A stretch of 64,000 nt of DNA from Streptomyces sp. NBS 14/10 (GTDB taxonomy: Bacteria > Actinomycetota > Actinomycetes > Streptomycetales > Streptomycetaceae). This document shows, piece by piece, positions 17,676-26,099 of the stretch (its first letter is position 1; each line of letters opens with the position of its first letter). The translations under genes and the position numbers were made by a program. The stretch spans positions 96,268-160,267 of the forward strand of contig NZ_NCSM01000031.1 in the NCBI RefSeq assembly GCF_002224125.1. The letters are read 5' to 3'. The notes below the pieces were generated by a model. It had not been told where the DNA came from and made no database searches. It saw nothing but the letters and a program-made list of their open reading frames with translations.

Positions 17676-18695
17676 TCACGCGCTCAGGCCGAGCGCCAGC
17701 GCCTCCGCGGTGATCTCGGACTGCAGGGGTTCGCGCGCGGTCCACCGGGCCAGCTCGTCCATGGCGTGGTCGGTGAGGCGCCCGATCTCCGTGCCGAGCG
17801 AGCCCGCGATATGCGGGGTGATCATCACGCTGGCCTGGTGTCTCAGTGGCGAGTCGATGGGCAGGGGCTCGGGGTCGGTGACGTCGAGGATGGCGAAGAG
17901 GCGTCCGGAGGAGCATTCGGCGGCGAGCGCGGCGGAGTCGATGAGACTGCCGCGCGCCGTGTTGATCACGGTCGCGTGGTCGGGAAGCAGGCTGAGCTGG
18001 TCGGCGCCGATGAGGTGGTGGGTCTCCCGGAGTTCGGGAGCGTGCAGGGACAGCACATCGACGCGCGGAAGCAGTTCCTCCAGCGGGACCAGGGTGGCGC
18101 CCGCCCGCTTCACCTCCTCCGCGTCCGCGTACGGATCGGCGACCAGGCAGGTGGTGTTCCCGAGGAGCTTGAGCAGGTCGACCACCCGGCGGCCGATCCG
18201 CGAGAAGCCGACGATCCCCACGGTCCGGCCGAAGTTGGACAGGTCGCCGTATCCCGACACCGTGCCCCAGCCCTGGTAGGCGCGTTCCTCGTCGGCGGCG
18301 AGGAACGGGGCCTTCTTGCCGGCGAAGATGATGGCCGCCAGGGTGTACTCGGCGACAGGGATCGCATTGGCGTCCGCGCCGCTGGTCACCTGGATCCCAC
18401 GGCGCCACACCTCCTCGCCCACCAGCCCCCGCACACTGCCGGCGCAGTGCAGCACCGCCCGCAGCGCCGGGGCCGCGGCGATCCGCTCCGGCGTCAGCTT
18501 GGGCGCGCCCCAGGACGTGAGCATGACCTCCACCTCCGCCAGGCGCGCCCGCACCGCCGGATGGTCGAGGTCGTCGGTCCAGACCGGGTCGCCCAGGGCC
18601 ACCAGATCCGCCAGCCGCGCGAGCCGGGCGGAGTCGAAGTGCGCGTCGAAGCTCGGCCTGCTCATGACGACCAGCGCGTTGGGCTTCGTCTGCAT
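17676..18695 (-). CDS. D-2-hydroxyacid dehydrogenase family protein
   Basis: 339-residue NAD(P)-dependent oxidoreductase of the D-isomer-specific 2-hydroxyacid dehydrogenase family. The Rossmann motif reads TVGIVGFSRIGRRVVDLL (variant GxSxxG in place of GxGxxG), followed by DPYAD for the ribose contact, the catalytic Arg in INTARGSLID, Glu in DVTDPEPLP, and His in ITPHIAGS. The substrate is probably a sugar-derived hydroxyacid or 2-keto acid (inference from the polysaccharide locus). First gene of the minus-strand operon, divergent from the hybrid regulator. Confidence 0.92.
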   Translation of the reverse strand: MQTKPNALVVMSRPSFDAHFDSARLARLADLVALGDPVWTDDLDHPAVRARLAEVEVMLTSWGAPKLTPERIAAAPALRAVLHCAGSVRGLVGEEVWRRGIQVTSGADANAIPVAEYTLAAIIFAGKKAPFLAADEERAYQGWGTVSGYGDLSNFGRTVGIVGFSRIGRRVVDLLKLLGNTTCLVADPYADAEEVKRAGATLVPLEELLPRVDVLSLHAPELRETHHLIGADQLSLLPDHATVINTARGSLIDSAALAAECSSGRLFAILDVTDPEPLPIDSPLRHQASVMITPHIAGSLGTEIGRLTDHAMDELARWTAREPLQSEITAEALALGLSA

Positions 18696-18803
18696 CGGGC
18701 GTCGAGTCCTTCCCTAGGCCGGTCTGGACCGGCACCGTTGCCATCTGACGCGAAGTCGTGAAATCGCGAAGTTGCTATGTCCCGCTAAATCCCGTGTTGC
18801 GTA

Positions 18804-18838
18804 GAACACATTGGAACCCGCCGAACACGTTGGAACAG
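18804..18838. promoter_or_regulatory. Direct repeats GAACACRTTGGAAC (putative operator)
   Basis: Two copies, GAACACATTGGAAC (18804-18817) and GAACACGTTGGAAC (18823-18836), repeat every 19 bp and are followed by AGG. They lie in the 243-nt gap between the divergent dehydrogenase and DeoR/LacI-type regulator genes. Together with the GAACA copies at 18874 and 18904 they are the likely binding region of that regulator. Confidence 0.6.
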
Positions 18839-18871
18839 GGATAGTAGGCAGCAGCACATATCCGCCATAGA

Positions 18872-18885
18872 TCGAACACAATCGA
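18872..18885. promoter_or_regulatory. TCGAACACAATCGA operator-like site
   Basis: Matches 13 of 14 positions of TCGAACAGAATCGA at 22263-22276, the only other control region of the locus (between DUF2264 and heparinase genes). A further TCGAACAG lies at 18902-18909. Shared sites support one regulator, probably the adjacent gene product, controlling both divergent units. Confidence 0.6.
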
Positions 18886-18938
18886 AGCGATTCGTTCAGA
18901 CTCGAACAGGCCATCAGGCCGTTGACCGAGGGGGCCCG

Positions 18939-20042
18939 ATGAGCGCAGACCGACCTTTCGCCCTTCAGCGCAGGGAACGCCTGATGGACGAGTTGCGCCG
19001 GCACGGCACCGTGCGGGTCCGTGACCTCGCCCGGCTGCTCGACGTCAGCGAGCTGACCGTACGGCGCGATATCACCGCCCTCGCCGCCCGCGGCCTGCTC
19101 ACCAAAGTGCACGGCGGCGCCACCCTGCCGACCGATCTCGACCAGGCCCCGGCCCGTCGGCCCCGCCCCACGCCTGTGCCGTTCACGATCGGCATGGTCG
19201 TACCCTCCCTGGACTTCTACTGGCCGTCGATCGTCAGCGGCGCCCGCTCGGCGGCGGCCGGGCTCGGCGTCCAGCTCCAACTGCGCGGATCGACCTACGA
19301 CCAGGCCGAGGACCGCCGCCAGATCAGCCGGCTGATCGAGGCCAAGCAGGTGCAAGGGCTGCTGCTGGCGCCCAATCTGGAGGGCAACGGGGTCGACGAG
19401 ATGATCGACTGGATCGGCAATCTGCCGGTGCCGACGATCCTCGTGGAGCGGCAGACCTCGCAGTGGACGCCGACCCCGCGCCAGCTGGAGTGGGTGCGCA
19501 GCGACCACGCGCTCGGCATGGAGCTGGCCGTACGCCACCTCCACGAGCACGGCCACCGCCGGATCGGTCTGGTGCTGTCCAAGGGCAGCCCGACCTCGGC
19601 CCATCTCGCCCAGGGCTGGCTGAAGGCGTGCGCGGAGCTCGATCTGCCCAGCGAGTTCGTGGTCCGCGAAAGCGTCGCCCTCGACCAGCCGGGCCACCGG
19701 CAGATCATCGAGGGCATCCTCGACCGGTGCCGGGGGTCCCGGATCACCGCGCTGATCGTGCACAGCGACCCCGACGCGATGTCGGTCGCCCAGTACCTCG
19801 CCGAACAGGGGTACTCCATCCCCGACGACATGGCCCTGGTCAGCTACGACGACGAGGTGGCCCATCTCGCGGAACCGGCGATGACGGCCGTACGCCCGCC
19901 CAAGGCCCGGGTCGGCCGGGTCGCGGTCGAGATGATGGTGTCCAGGCTCGTGGAGGGCAAGCGCCGCCCGGCGCAGCGCGTGCTGATCCTGCCGGAGCTG
20001 ATCCTCCGTGACTCGTCGGTCAAGCGGGCCCGGGCGCTGTGA
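18939..20042 (+). CDS. Hybrid regulator: DeoR-type HTH with LacI-type sugar-binding domain
   Basis: 367-residue transcription regulator. The N-terminus (about 10-70) is a DeoR helix-turn-helix (ERLMDELRRHGTVRVRDLARLLDVSELTVRRDI, then LTKVHGGATL), not the LacI headpiece. Residues about 85-355 are a periplasmic-binding-protein-like ligand domain of the LacI/GalR type (IGMVVPSLDFYWPSIVSGARSAA, GLLLAPNLEG, VRSDHALGMELAVRHLHEHGHRRIG, YDDEVAHLAEPAMTAVRPP). It would sense a free sugar or glycan fragment and repress the locus. Divergent from the dehydrogenase, with GAACA repeats between. ATG at 18939 is preceded by GAGGGGGCCCG. Confidence 0.92.
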   Translation: MSADRPFALQRRERLMDELRRHGTVRVRDLARLLDVSELTVRRDITALAARGLLTKVHGGATLPTDLDQAPARRPRPTPVPFTIGMVVPSLDFYWPSIVSGARSAAAGLGVQLQLRGSTYDQAEDRRQISRLIEAKQVQGLLLAPNLEGNGVDEMIDWIGNLPVPTILVERQTSQWTPTPRQLEWVRSDHALGMELAVRHLHEHGHRRIGLVLSKGSPTSAHLAQGWLKACAELDLPSEFVVRESVALDQPGHRQIIEGILDRCRGSRITALIVHSDPDAMSVAQYLAEQGYSIPDDMALVSYDDEVAHLAEPAMTAVRPPKARVGRVAVEMMVSRLVEGKRRPAQRVLILPELILRDSSVKRARAL

Positions 20043-20054
20043 GGGCGCGACGGG

Positions 20055-20106
20055 CCCGCCGGTGACGTACGGCCGTTGAGGTACGGGCCGTTGACGCACC
20101 GGCGGG
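20055..20106. terminator. Bidirectional hairpin between convergent genes
   Basis: CCCGCCGGTG (20055-20064) pairs with CACCGGCGGG (20097-20106); the 32-nt loop contains two copies of TACGG(G)CCGTTGA. It sits between the regulator stop and the DUF2264 stop, the expected place for a shared terminator. Confidence 0.6.
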
Positions 20107-20125
20107 TCGGAGCGGACCGAGCCGG

Positions 20126-22180
20126 TCAGGGGGCCGCCAGGGGCACCGGGGGCACCGCGGGCAGCTCAACGTCGGTGGTGAGACCGTCCGACCAGGTCAG
20201 CCTGGCCCGGTGGCCACCGTCGGGACCCGGGTGGACGGAGACGGCGGGATCGGGCCCGCCCTGGTCGCTCTGACTGCCGCCCTCGAGGGCCACCACGGCC
20301 GCGAGCACATCGCCGTACGGCACACCGTCCGTGGCCAGCCACGGCGTCGCGGTCCGGGCACCGAGGGGGCTGTCGTCCTTCCCGGTGGCGACTCCGCCGC
20401 GGTGCAGCCCCCGCAGGCCGCGCAGCGACGAACGCAGGGACGCGGTGCCCGCCTCCGCGTACGGCCCCGAACCCGGTCGGCCGGCGCCCGCGCGACCGGT
20501 GCCCGCCCACGTCTCGGGCGGGGTGTCGGCCGCGACCGGCCAACCGCCCATCCGCACAGAACCCCCGCCCCGGCCCGCCGCCGATGCCGCGGCGTCCACC
20601 CTGACGAGCCGCACCTCAACCCCCGCGCGCAGCACCGAGGCGACGGTGACCACGGGCCCCGGCGTCGTCGGCCCGGTCCGGCCGGAGCCGTGGTCGGGCG
20701 AGTCGTCGGCGCCGCTGTCGACCCAGCGCACCGGCCCCCGGGAGGCGGCGGCGAGCACACCGCCGGGAAGCTCGCGGGCGAACAGCGTCTCGAACCCGGT
20801 GCGGTGGCTGGCCCGGCCGTCCTCGTCGAGCAGTACGACCGCGTTGTCGACCGGGTCGGCCGCCGACGCGGCGGTCAGCGGGGGCACGGTGGCGGTGGAG
20901 TAGCCGAGCCGTGCGTACAGCGGCGAGTCCGCGCTGGTGTCGCCGGGGAGCGCGTGGTCGGTGCCGTGGTTGAGCACCACCGCGATGCCGTCGCGGCGCC
21001 GCGCGGAGACCAGCCAGCCGGGCGCCTCGACGACCCGTACGACGTCCCCGGTCTCCACCGGCAGCGGGAGTTCCGGTTCCGTCCATACGGGGTGGTCCTC
21101 GGGCAGCATCAGGCCGAGCATGCCCTTGGCCGCCCAGTACGGCGATGCGGGCCCGGAGTAGGACTGCCGCATCGCGGGCCAGGCGGCGTGCCAGCCGAGG
21201 TTGAGCAGTCCGTCCCCGTCGGGGGCTCCGCGTTCGGCGAAGTGCCGGACGATGCCACTGGCCGCGCGGCGTACGAGTCCCGGCGGTTGCCCGCCCGCTC
21301 CGGTGATCGCGCCGACCCAGAAGGGCGCGGCGGCGGCGAAGCGGTAGGTGAGGCTGCGTCCTTGCAGCAGCGGCGAGCCGTCCGCGCCGACCAGGCACAC
21401 CGCGTCGTCGAGGTAGCGCGTAAGGTCCGCGGCCCAGGTCTCCCGGAGGGCCGGCGGGCACAGCGTGCCGGTGACGTCGAACAGATGGGTCCACAGCAGC
21501 GGATACAGGTGCAGCGCCCAGCCCGTGTAGTGGTCGAAGGCCCGCTCCTGCCCGTCGCTGAGCCAGCCGCCCGCCCGGCGCAGCGAGGCGTGGACGGCCA
21601 GGTCCTCCTCGATATCGGCGGCCGACCACGGTCCGCCGGCCTCCCGCAGGAACGACTCGACGACGATCCTGAACCACACCCAGTTGATGGGCGGATAGGA
21701 CTGTCCGACGACGGTCCCCAGCCAGTCGATGACCCGCTCGCGCACCCCGTCGTCGAGCCGGTCCCACAGCCAGGGCTTGGTCAGCTGCAGCACCAGGGCG
21801 ATGGAGGCGGCCTCGACCTTGGCCTGGCCGAGCTGGTCGGGGCGGGGCCACGCCTCGGGCGAATGCGGATCGGTGCCCGCCGTCAGACCGCGCGCGTACC
21901 GCTCCAGCAGACCGCCGAGCAGCCCGCCGGGTTCCGCGCCGGGTTCCGCGCCCCGCTCCCCCGCGACGCGGAACCCGACGAGCAGGAAAGTGCGGGCGAA
22001 GCCCTCAAGGCCGTCGGAGACCGCGCCGTTCGCGCTCGCCGGGCCGGGCAGGTCGATCCGGGCTCCCGCCGGGGAGGCGTACGGCTGGGCGGCGGCGAGC
22101 ATCCGGTCGGCGAGCGCGGTCCAGTGCGCCCTGGTCCAGCCGGTGTACGGGGCGAGGTCCCGGTCCTCGTCAGGCGACAC
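20126..22180 (-). CDS. DUF2264 family protein (putative glycan-active (alpha/alpha)-toroid)
   Basis: 684-residue protein. The N-terminal 390 residues match the DUF2264 pattern: DGLEGFARTFLLVGFRVAG, YARGLTAGTDPHSPEAWP, QAKVEAASIALVLQLTKPWLW, PPINWVWFRIVVESFLR, DGQERAFDHYTGWALHLYPLLW. The family has no settled activity, but the helical-toroid look and the neighbouring heparinase suggest a glycan lyase or unsaturated-uronyl hydrolase-like role. The second half is beta-rich and Gly/Pro-rich. No signal peptide, so it acts on imported fragments. GTG at 22180 follows GGAGGAAGCA; the ATG at 22234 would place 18 extra residues before that ribosome site. Confidence 0.85.
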   Translation of the reverse strand: MSPDEDRDLAPYTGWTRAHWTALADRMLAAAQPYASPAGARIDLPGPASANGAVSDGLEGFARTFLLVGFRVAGERGAEPGAEPGGLLGGLLERYARGLTAGTDPHSPEAWPRPDQLGQAKVEAASIALVLQLTKPWLWDRLDDGVRERVIDWLGTVVGQSYPPINWVWFRIVVESFLREAGGPWSAADIEEDLAVHASLRRAGGWLSDGQERAFDHYTGWALHLYPLLWTHLFDVTGTLCPPALRETWAADLTRYLDDAVCLVGADGSPLLQGRSLTYRFAAAAPFWVGAITGAGGQPPGLVRRAASGIVRHFAERGAPDGDGLLNLGWHAAWPAMRQSYSGPASPYWAAKGMLGLMLPEDHPVWTEPELPLPVETGDVVRVVEAPGWLVSARRRDGIAVVLNHGTDHALPGDTSADSPLYARLGYSTATVPPLTAASAADPVDNAVVLLDEDGRASHRTGFETLFARELPGGVLAAASRGPVRWVDSGADDSPDHGSGRTGPTTPGPVVTVASVLRAGVEVRLVRVDAAASAAGRGGGSVRMGGWPVAADTPPETWAGTGRAGAGRPGSGPYAEAGTASLRSSLRGLRGLHRGGVATGKDDSPLGARTATPWLATDGVPYGDVLAAVVALEGGSQSDQGGPDPAVSVHPGPDGGHRARLTWSDGLTTDVELPAVPPVPLAAP

Positions 22181-22262
22181 TGCTTCCTCCGGAAGGCGGT
22201 GGTGGGTGATGGATGGATGGCGTTGCCACCTCACCCCGTGGCATAGTCCCGAGTCAACGATT

Positions 22263-22276
22263 TCGAACAGAATCGA
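22263..22276. promoter_or_regulatory. TCGAACAGAATCGA operator-like site
   Basis: Sits 13 nt before the heparinase start codon in the 108-nt divergent gap and overlaps the leader next to the AGGAGAG ribosome site, so binding could block both transcription and elongation. It repeats the site at 18872-18885 with one mismatch. Confidence 0.6.
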
Positions 22277-22288
22277 TCAGGAGAGATA

Positions 22289-24262
22289 ATGGGCCTGGTA
22301 GAGCCGGAGCCGGAGTCCCCCGCGTACCGCTCCCTACGGAGCCGACTGGCCCCGGCCCTGCACCCCGATTCGCTGGTCGAACTCCTCCGCGATGCCCCCA
22401 CCCGACTCCCCGTCCCCACGGTCACCGCGCGCTCGGTGTGGGAGGCGGTGGACGCCGGCACGCGCGAGGGGCTGCTGGAGGAGGCCGCGGCCGAACTTCG
22501 CCGGAACGCACCGGTGTTGACCGCATCCGACTGGGCGCGGACGTTCCGCGACGGGGTGCGGACCGCGTACGAGGACAACGCCCGGCGGCTGCGCGAGCGG
22601 ACCACCCTCTTCGTACTCGCCGCCACACTCACCGGCGAGGTGGCCCCGGCCGACGCCCCGCCCGGTGCCGCCCCGTACCTCGACGCCGCGGCCGACGCCC
22701 TTATGGCCCTGGCCGAGACCAGCACCTGGTGCTGGGCGCCCCACGACCGCTACGCCAAGGCCCGCGACGAAGTGCTGCCGGACCCGGACGAGCCGTTCCT
22801 CGACCTGGGGGCCGCCGAGGTGGCGTCCCTGCTGGCCTGGGCCGACCACGTACTCGGCCCGCATCTGGACACCCGCGTCCCCGGGCTGCGCAGGTGGCTG
22901 CGGCGCGAGGTGGACCTGCGGGTGCTGACGCCGTTCGAGCGCACCCGGGACTGGCACTGGATCGGGCTCGACGGGGACGCCCACAACTGGAACCCCTGGA
23001 TCCATGGGGCGGTTCTCGCCGCGGCCCTCCTGCTGACCGACGACGAGGAACGGCGGGCCCGCCTCGTACGGCTCGTCGTCGAGGGCCTGGACCACTACCT
23101 CGCCGTGCTCCCCGACGACGGCGGGATCGACGAAGGCGTCGCGTACTGGTGGCAGGGCGCCGGCCGGCTCCTGGAAGCCCTCGACCTGCTCGCCGACGCC
23201 GGCGGCCCCGCGCTCGACGCCCGCGACCTGCCCGTATTCGGTCCGCTCAGCAAGTTCCCGCACCGTATGCACCTCGCCGACGACTGGTACGTCAACGCCG
23301 GCGACGCCCCCGCCCGGCTGTGGCCCGACCAGCCCTGGCACCTGCTCTTCCAGTGGGGCGAGCGACTGTCCGACCCCGACGTCCGCGCCCACGCCCTGGC
23401 CTGCGCACGCGGAGGACCGACCGTACGCCCCCGGGCGGGCCTCGGCCGAGCACTCGCCGGACTCTGCGCCCCACGCTGGCGCCATGCCCTGACCACAACC
23501 GATGTGGCTGACGGCGATGCCCCCTGGGCGGCAAGGGAGACCTGGCTGCCCAGGGTCCAGGTCCTCGTCGCCCGGGACACGCCGGGTACGGCCGCGGGCC
23601 TGACCCTGGCGGCGAAGGCAGGCCACAACGGCGAGCGGCACAATCACCTCGACGTCGGCTCGTACTGGGTCGCCCTGAACGGCCGCCCCCTGGTCGTCGA
23701 CATCGGCCAACCCACCTACACCGCCGCCAGCTTCGGCCCCGACCGCTACCAGGCATGGCCCCTCCAGAGCGCCTGGCACAACGTCCCCGACCCCGACGCC
23801 GCACAGCAGCCGGGCCCCACCCACCGCGCGGACGACGTACGCGTCGACCTCACCCCAGCCGCAGCCACCCTGCACGCCGACCTCGCCGCTGCGTACCCGA
23901 CGGGCCTGCTGCGCACTTGGCGCCGCTCCTTGCGACTGATACGCGCCACGGCGGACACCCCGGCCCACGTCCTGATCGAGGACCACTGGCCGCCAGATCT
24001 CGCCACCCCAGTACTGCTACGGCACATCCTGGCGGGAGCCGTCGAACTGGCCGAGGGGCAGGCACAGGTCACCGCCGACGGACACTCGTTGCTGATCACC
24101 TGGGACCCGAAGCGCGCCACCGCCCGGCTCGAACACCGCGACCTCGACGACCCGTTGCTGCGCGAGTCGTGGGGAGAGCGGCTGACGAGGCTCACCCTGA
24201 CTGTCGCGGCTCCTTCTGCTGGGGAGCCGTTCACCGTCCGGATGGAGCGGTCACACCGATAA
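22289..24262 (+). CDS. Heparinase II/III family protein
   Basis: 657-residue protein with an (alpha/alpha)-toroid N-terminal domain (about 20-370) and a heparinase II/III-like beta-sandwich (about 400-650). The key motif GHNGERHNHLDVGSYWVALNGRPLVVDIG near residue 450 carries the His/Asn residues typical of these polysaccharide lyases; WHWIGLDGDAHNWNPWIHGAVLAAALLL and DDGGIDEGVAYWWQGAGRLLEALDLL are conserved toroid segments. It would cleave uronic-acid-containing chains by beta-elimination. No signal peptide is visible, which implies an intracellular role on imported oligosaccharides. Divergent from DUF2264 with the shared operator between. Confidence 0.9.
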   Translation: MGLVEPEPESPAYRSLRSRLAPALHPDSLVELLRDAPTRLPVPTVTARSVWEAVDAGTREGLLEEAAAELRRNAPVLTASDWARTFRDGVRTAYEDNARRLRERTTLFVLAATLTGEVAPADAPPGAAPYLDAAADALMALAETSTWCWAPHDRYAKARDEVLPDPDEPFLDLGAAEVASLLAWADHVLGPHLDTRVPGLRRWLRREVDLRVLTPFERTRDWHWIGLDGDAHNWNPWIHGAVLAAALLLTDDEERRARLVRLVVEGLDHYLAVLPDDGGIDEGVAYWWQGAGRLLEALDLLADAGGPALDARDLPVFGPLSKFPHRMHLADDWYVNAGDAPARLWPDQPWHLLFQWGERLSDPDVRAHALACARGGPTVRPRAGLGRALAGLCAPRWRHALTTTDVADGDAPWAARETWLPRVQVLVARDTPGTAAGLTLAAKAGHNGERHNHLDVGSYWVALNGRPLVVDIGQPTYTAASFGPDRYQAWPLQSAWHNVPDPDAAQQPGPTHRADDVRVDLTPAAATLHADLAAAYPTGLLRTWRRSLRLIRATADTPAHVLIEDHWPPDLATPVLLRHILAGAVELAEGQAQVTADGHSLLITWDPKRATARLEHRDLDDPLLRESWGERLTRLTLTVAAPSAGEPFTVRMERSHR

Positions 24263-24267
24263 GGCCG

Positions 24268-24801
24268 TCAGTGCGATGGCGTCAGCAGAGCGTTCACCCG
24301 GACCGCTATGTCGTGATCCTCAAGACGTACGGACTGGGCGCCGAGATCGTACGCAATCCGTCGCAGCACCTTCAGCCACTCGGCGACGAACGAGCGGATC
24401 TCGACCGTCAATTGACTTCTGCCGTTGAGAAGGGACTCATAACTTCCGGACACGGCCATCCAGCGGGAATCGATTCTCAGCAATTCTCCGTCCCGACGGA
24501 TCTGCCATTCAGTGGAGAAGGTGTCCGACCCCCAGTAGACCCGTGTTTCGGAGAACTCCGCACGCTGAATCTCCTCAAGCAGCGGCACTAGGTCGTCGAG
24601 CAGCACCGGAATATCGTAGCGATACTCCAGCAGCACCGGAATCCGGTTCCAGACCAAGACCGCGTGCTCGGTCTCCAGAGGATAGAGCTGACCCACCGCA
24701 TCGGCCATGTCATCAGCGGTTTCAACCTTCAGAACCTCGGGACATCCAGATTGGATATAAAACCTCACCACCGCCCCTATCGGGTCAACGGGTTCGTTCA
24801 C
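24268..24801 (-). CDS. Hypothetical protein, 177 residues
   Basis: I do not recognise this gene. The product is acidic, cytosolic and has no signal or membrane segment. The pattern (short N-terminal VVRFYIQSGCPEVLKVETADDMADAV, alternating strands such as VYWGSDTFSTEWQIRRDGELLRIDSRWM, and a C-terminal helix pair) is the kind seen in small immunity-type proteins, but no toxin is adjacent. Its base composition is visibly lower in GC than the flanking heparinase gene, which hints at transfer. It is convergent with the heparinase gene with 5 nt between stops. Confidence 0.7.
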   Translation of the reverse strand: MNEPVDPIGAVVRFYIQSGCPEVLKVETADDMADAVGQLYPLETEHAVLVWNRIPVLLEYRYDIPVLLDDLVPLLEEIQRAEFSETRVYWGSDTFSTEWQIRRDGELLRIDSRWMAVSGSYESLLNGRSQLTVEIRSFVAEWLKVLRRIAYDLGAQSVRLEDHDIAVRVNALLTPSH

Positions 24802-25020
24802 GCGTACTACTGGATCGTGAGGGCACGGTTATCCCCCTTCCCTACGGGACCACGGCACCCACGGCCCACGAACACCACACTTCGTATCCTCGCCATTTCC
24901 CCCGGCTCTAACACCACCCAGGACTCCCGCAGCGCGAAACAGGAGGGCATACGGCTTCGCCGTGCGGGTATCCGAGGGGCCGCTCATTGCTGTACCGATT
25001 CTGCGCTCGAAGGAGGCCCC

Positions 25021-25122
25021 ATGCTGATGGCACACCCCGCGGTCCCGCGCAACCTCGTCCAGCAGTACGAAACCCCGCAAGCGCTGAACGCCAGGCTGAC
25101 GGCGGGAGCGGATGGACAATGA
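25021..25122 (+). CDS. Small ORF (33 residues) coupled to the zinc-finger gene
   Basis: ATG at 25021 follows a near-perfect AAGGAGG (25010-25016) and the stop TGA overlaps the ATG of the downstream DksA/TraR-type gene (ATGA at 25119-25122). The product (MLMAHPAVPRNLVQQYETPQ...) has no known domain. It may be a translated leader whose main job is to deliver ribosomes to the next start, which has no good site of its own. It was too short for routine ORF calling. Confidence 0.55.
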   Translation: MLMAHPAVPRNLVQQYETPQALNARLTAGADGQ

Positions 25123-25496
25123 ACGGCATGCCCCGGCGCGAAAGCCCACTCGGGCCACACGATCTTGAGGAAGCCGCCGCCAAGCTGTCCGACCAGCGGG
25201 ACCGCCTCCGCGCGGAGATCGCCACCGCGCGGGAAACCGAGTCGGCCCTCCGCCGCGACTGTGCCCTGGACGCCGCGGACGTCGGCGCGACCACCCTCGC
25301 CATCGAGGAACTGCACACCCGCACCGACGCCGCCACCACCCTCCTGGAACGGACCCTCGCCGCGCTCACCCGCATCCAGGACGGCACCTTCGGTGCCTGC
25401 GCCACCTGTGGCGCCCCCATCGCCCGGGAACGGGTGATGGCCATGCCGCACGCCGAGCGGTGCGTCGCCTGCACCGAGCGGCAGAGTGGGCCCTGA
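25119..25496 (+). CDS. DksA/TraR-type C4 zinc-finger protein
   Basis: 125-residue protein with a coiled-coil region (about 10-85: LEEAAAKLSDQRDRLRAEIATARE...) and a C-terminal C4 zinc finger CATCGAPIARERVMAMPHAERCVACTE. DksA-family proteins bind RNA polymerase in its secondary channel; the DxxDxA tip is not evident (DAADVGATT at the turn), so direct RNAP action is uncertain. I chose the ATG at 25119 because it overlaps the stop of the preceding small ORF; the longer frame from 24987 has no ribosome site. Confidence 0.85.
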   Translation: MNGMPRRESPLGPHDLEEAAAKLSDQRDRLRAEIATARETESALRRDCALDAADVGATTLAIEELHTRTDAATTLLERTLAALTRIQDGTFGACATCGAPIARERVMAMPHAERCVACTERQSGP

Positions 25497-25516
25497 GCGA
25501 GGCGCTAGATGAGGCG

Positions 25517-26083
25517 CTAGATCCGGCCGAGGTCGATCTCCACCGGGAACGGGACCGCGACCTTCACCACGCCGGTGAACACGTCCCCGTCCCGATAGGC
25601 CCTGGTCGCCGGGTCGAGAACGTAGGTGTACACCAGCGGGACGCCGGTCGCGGTCTGCTCAATCCGCCAGTAGAAGCCGATTCCGGCCTTGGCGTACTGA
25701 TCCACCTTCACGATTCGGTCGGTGGTCTCCGACCCGGGGGATACGACCTCGGCGACCAGCAGCACATGCTCGGGGCGGGTGGGCGTGATGTCGATCATCT
25801 CCGCGCGGTACACAACCACGTCCGGGCGGCGATTGGTGAGCGGCACATCCTGCAGCCGGACGTCGAAGTCCGTGTCAGCGTTCCAGTCAGGCCCCGCGGC
25901 GGCCTCCAGGGCGTTCGCCAGGATACGAGCCGGGCGGTTGTGCCGCTTGGACGCGCTGGGGCTCACGACGACCATCCCGTCCACGATCTCGACGCCCGCA
26001 CACTGCTCCTCGGACCAGGAGTCGTACTGCTCGGCCGTGATCTGCTCATGCATCCACGCGGGAGCGACCATATCGGCGGTCAT
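25517..26083 (-). CDS. Uma2 family (DUF820) putative restriction-fold protein
   Basis: 188-residue protein of the Uma2 family, which has a PD-(D/E)XK nuclease-like core: EQCAGVEIVDGMVVVSPSAS, then NRRPDVVVYRAEMID (D..) and LVAEVVSPGSETTDRIVKVDQYAKAGIGFYWRIE (the ExV...K pattern). Cellular role is unsettled; Streptomyces has many copies. ATG at 26083 with GGAGGTGAG ribosome site. Its start is only 17 nt from the stop of the TnpB gene upstream, in the same direction, so it may be transcribed from the TnpB transcript or the omega RNA. Confidence 0.9.
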   Translation of the reverse strand: MTADMVAPAWMHEQITAEQYDSWSEEQCAGVEIVDGMVVVSPSASKRHNRPARILANALEAAAGPDWNADTDFDVRLQDVPLTNRRPDVVVYRAEMIDITPTRPEHVLLVAEVVSPGSETTDRIVKVDQYAKAGIGFYWRIEQTATGVPLVYTYVLDPATRAYRDGDVFTGVVKVAVPFPVEIDLGRI

Positions 26084-26099
26084 GACTCACCTCCGTCAG

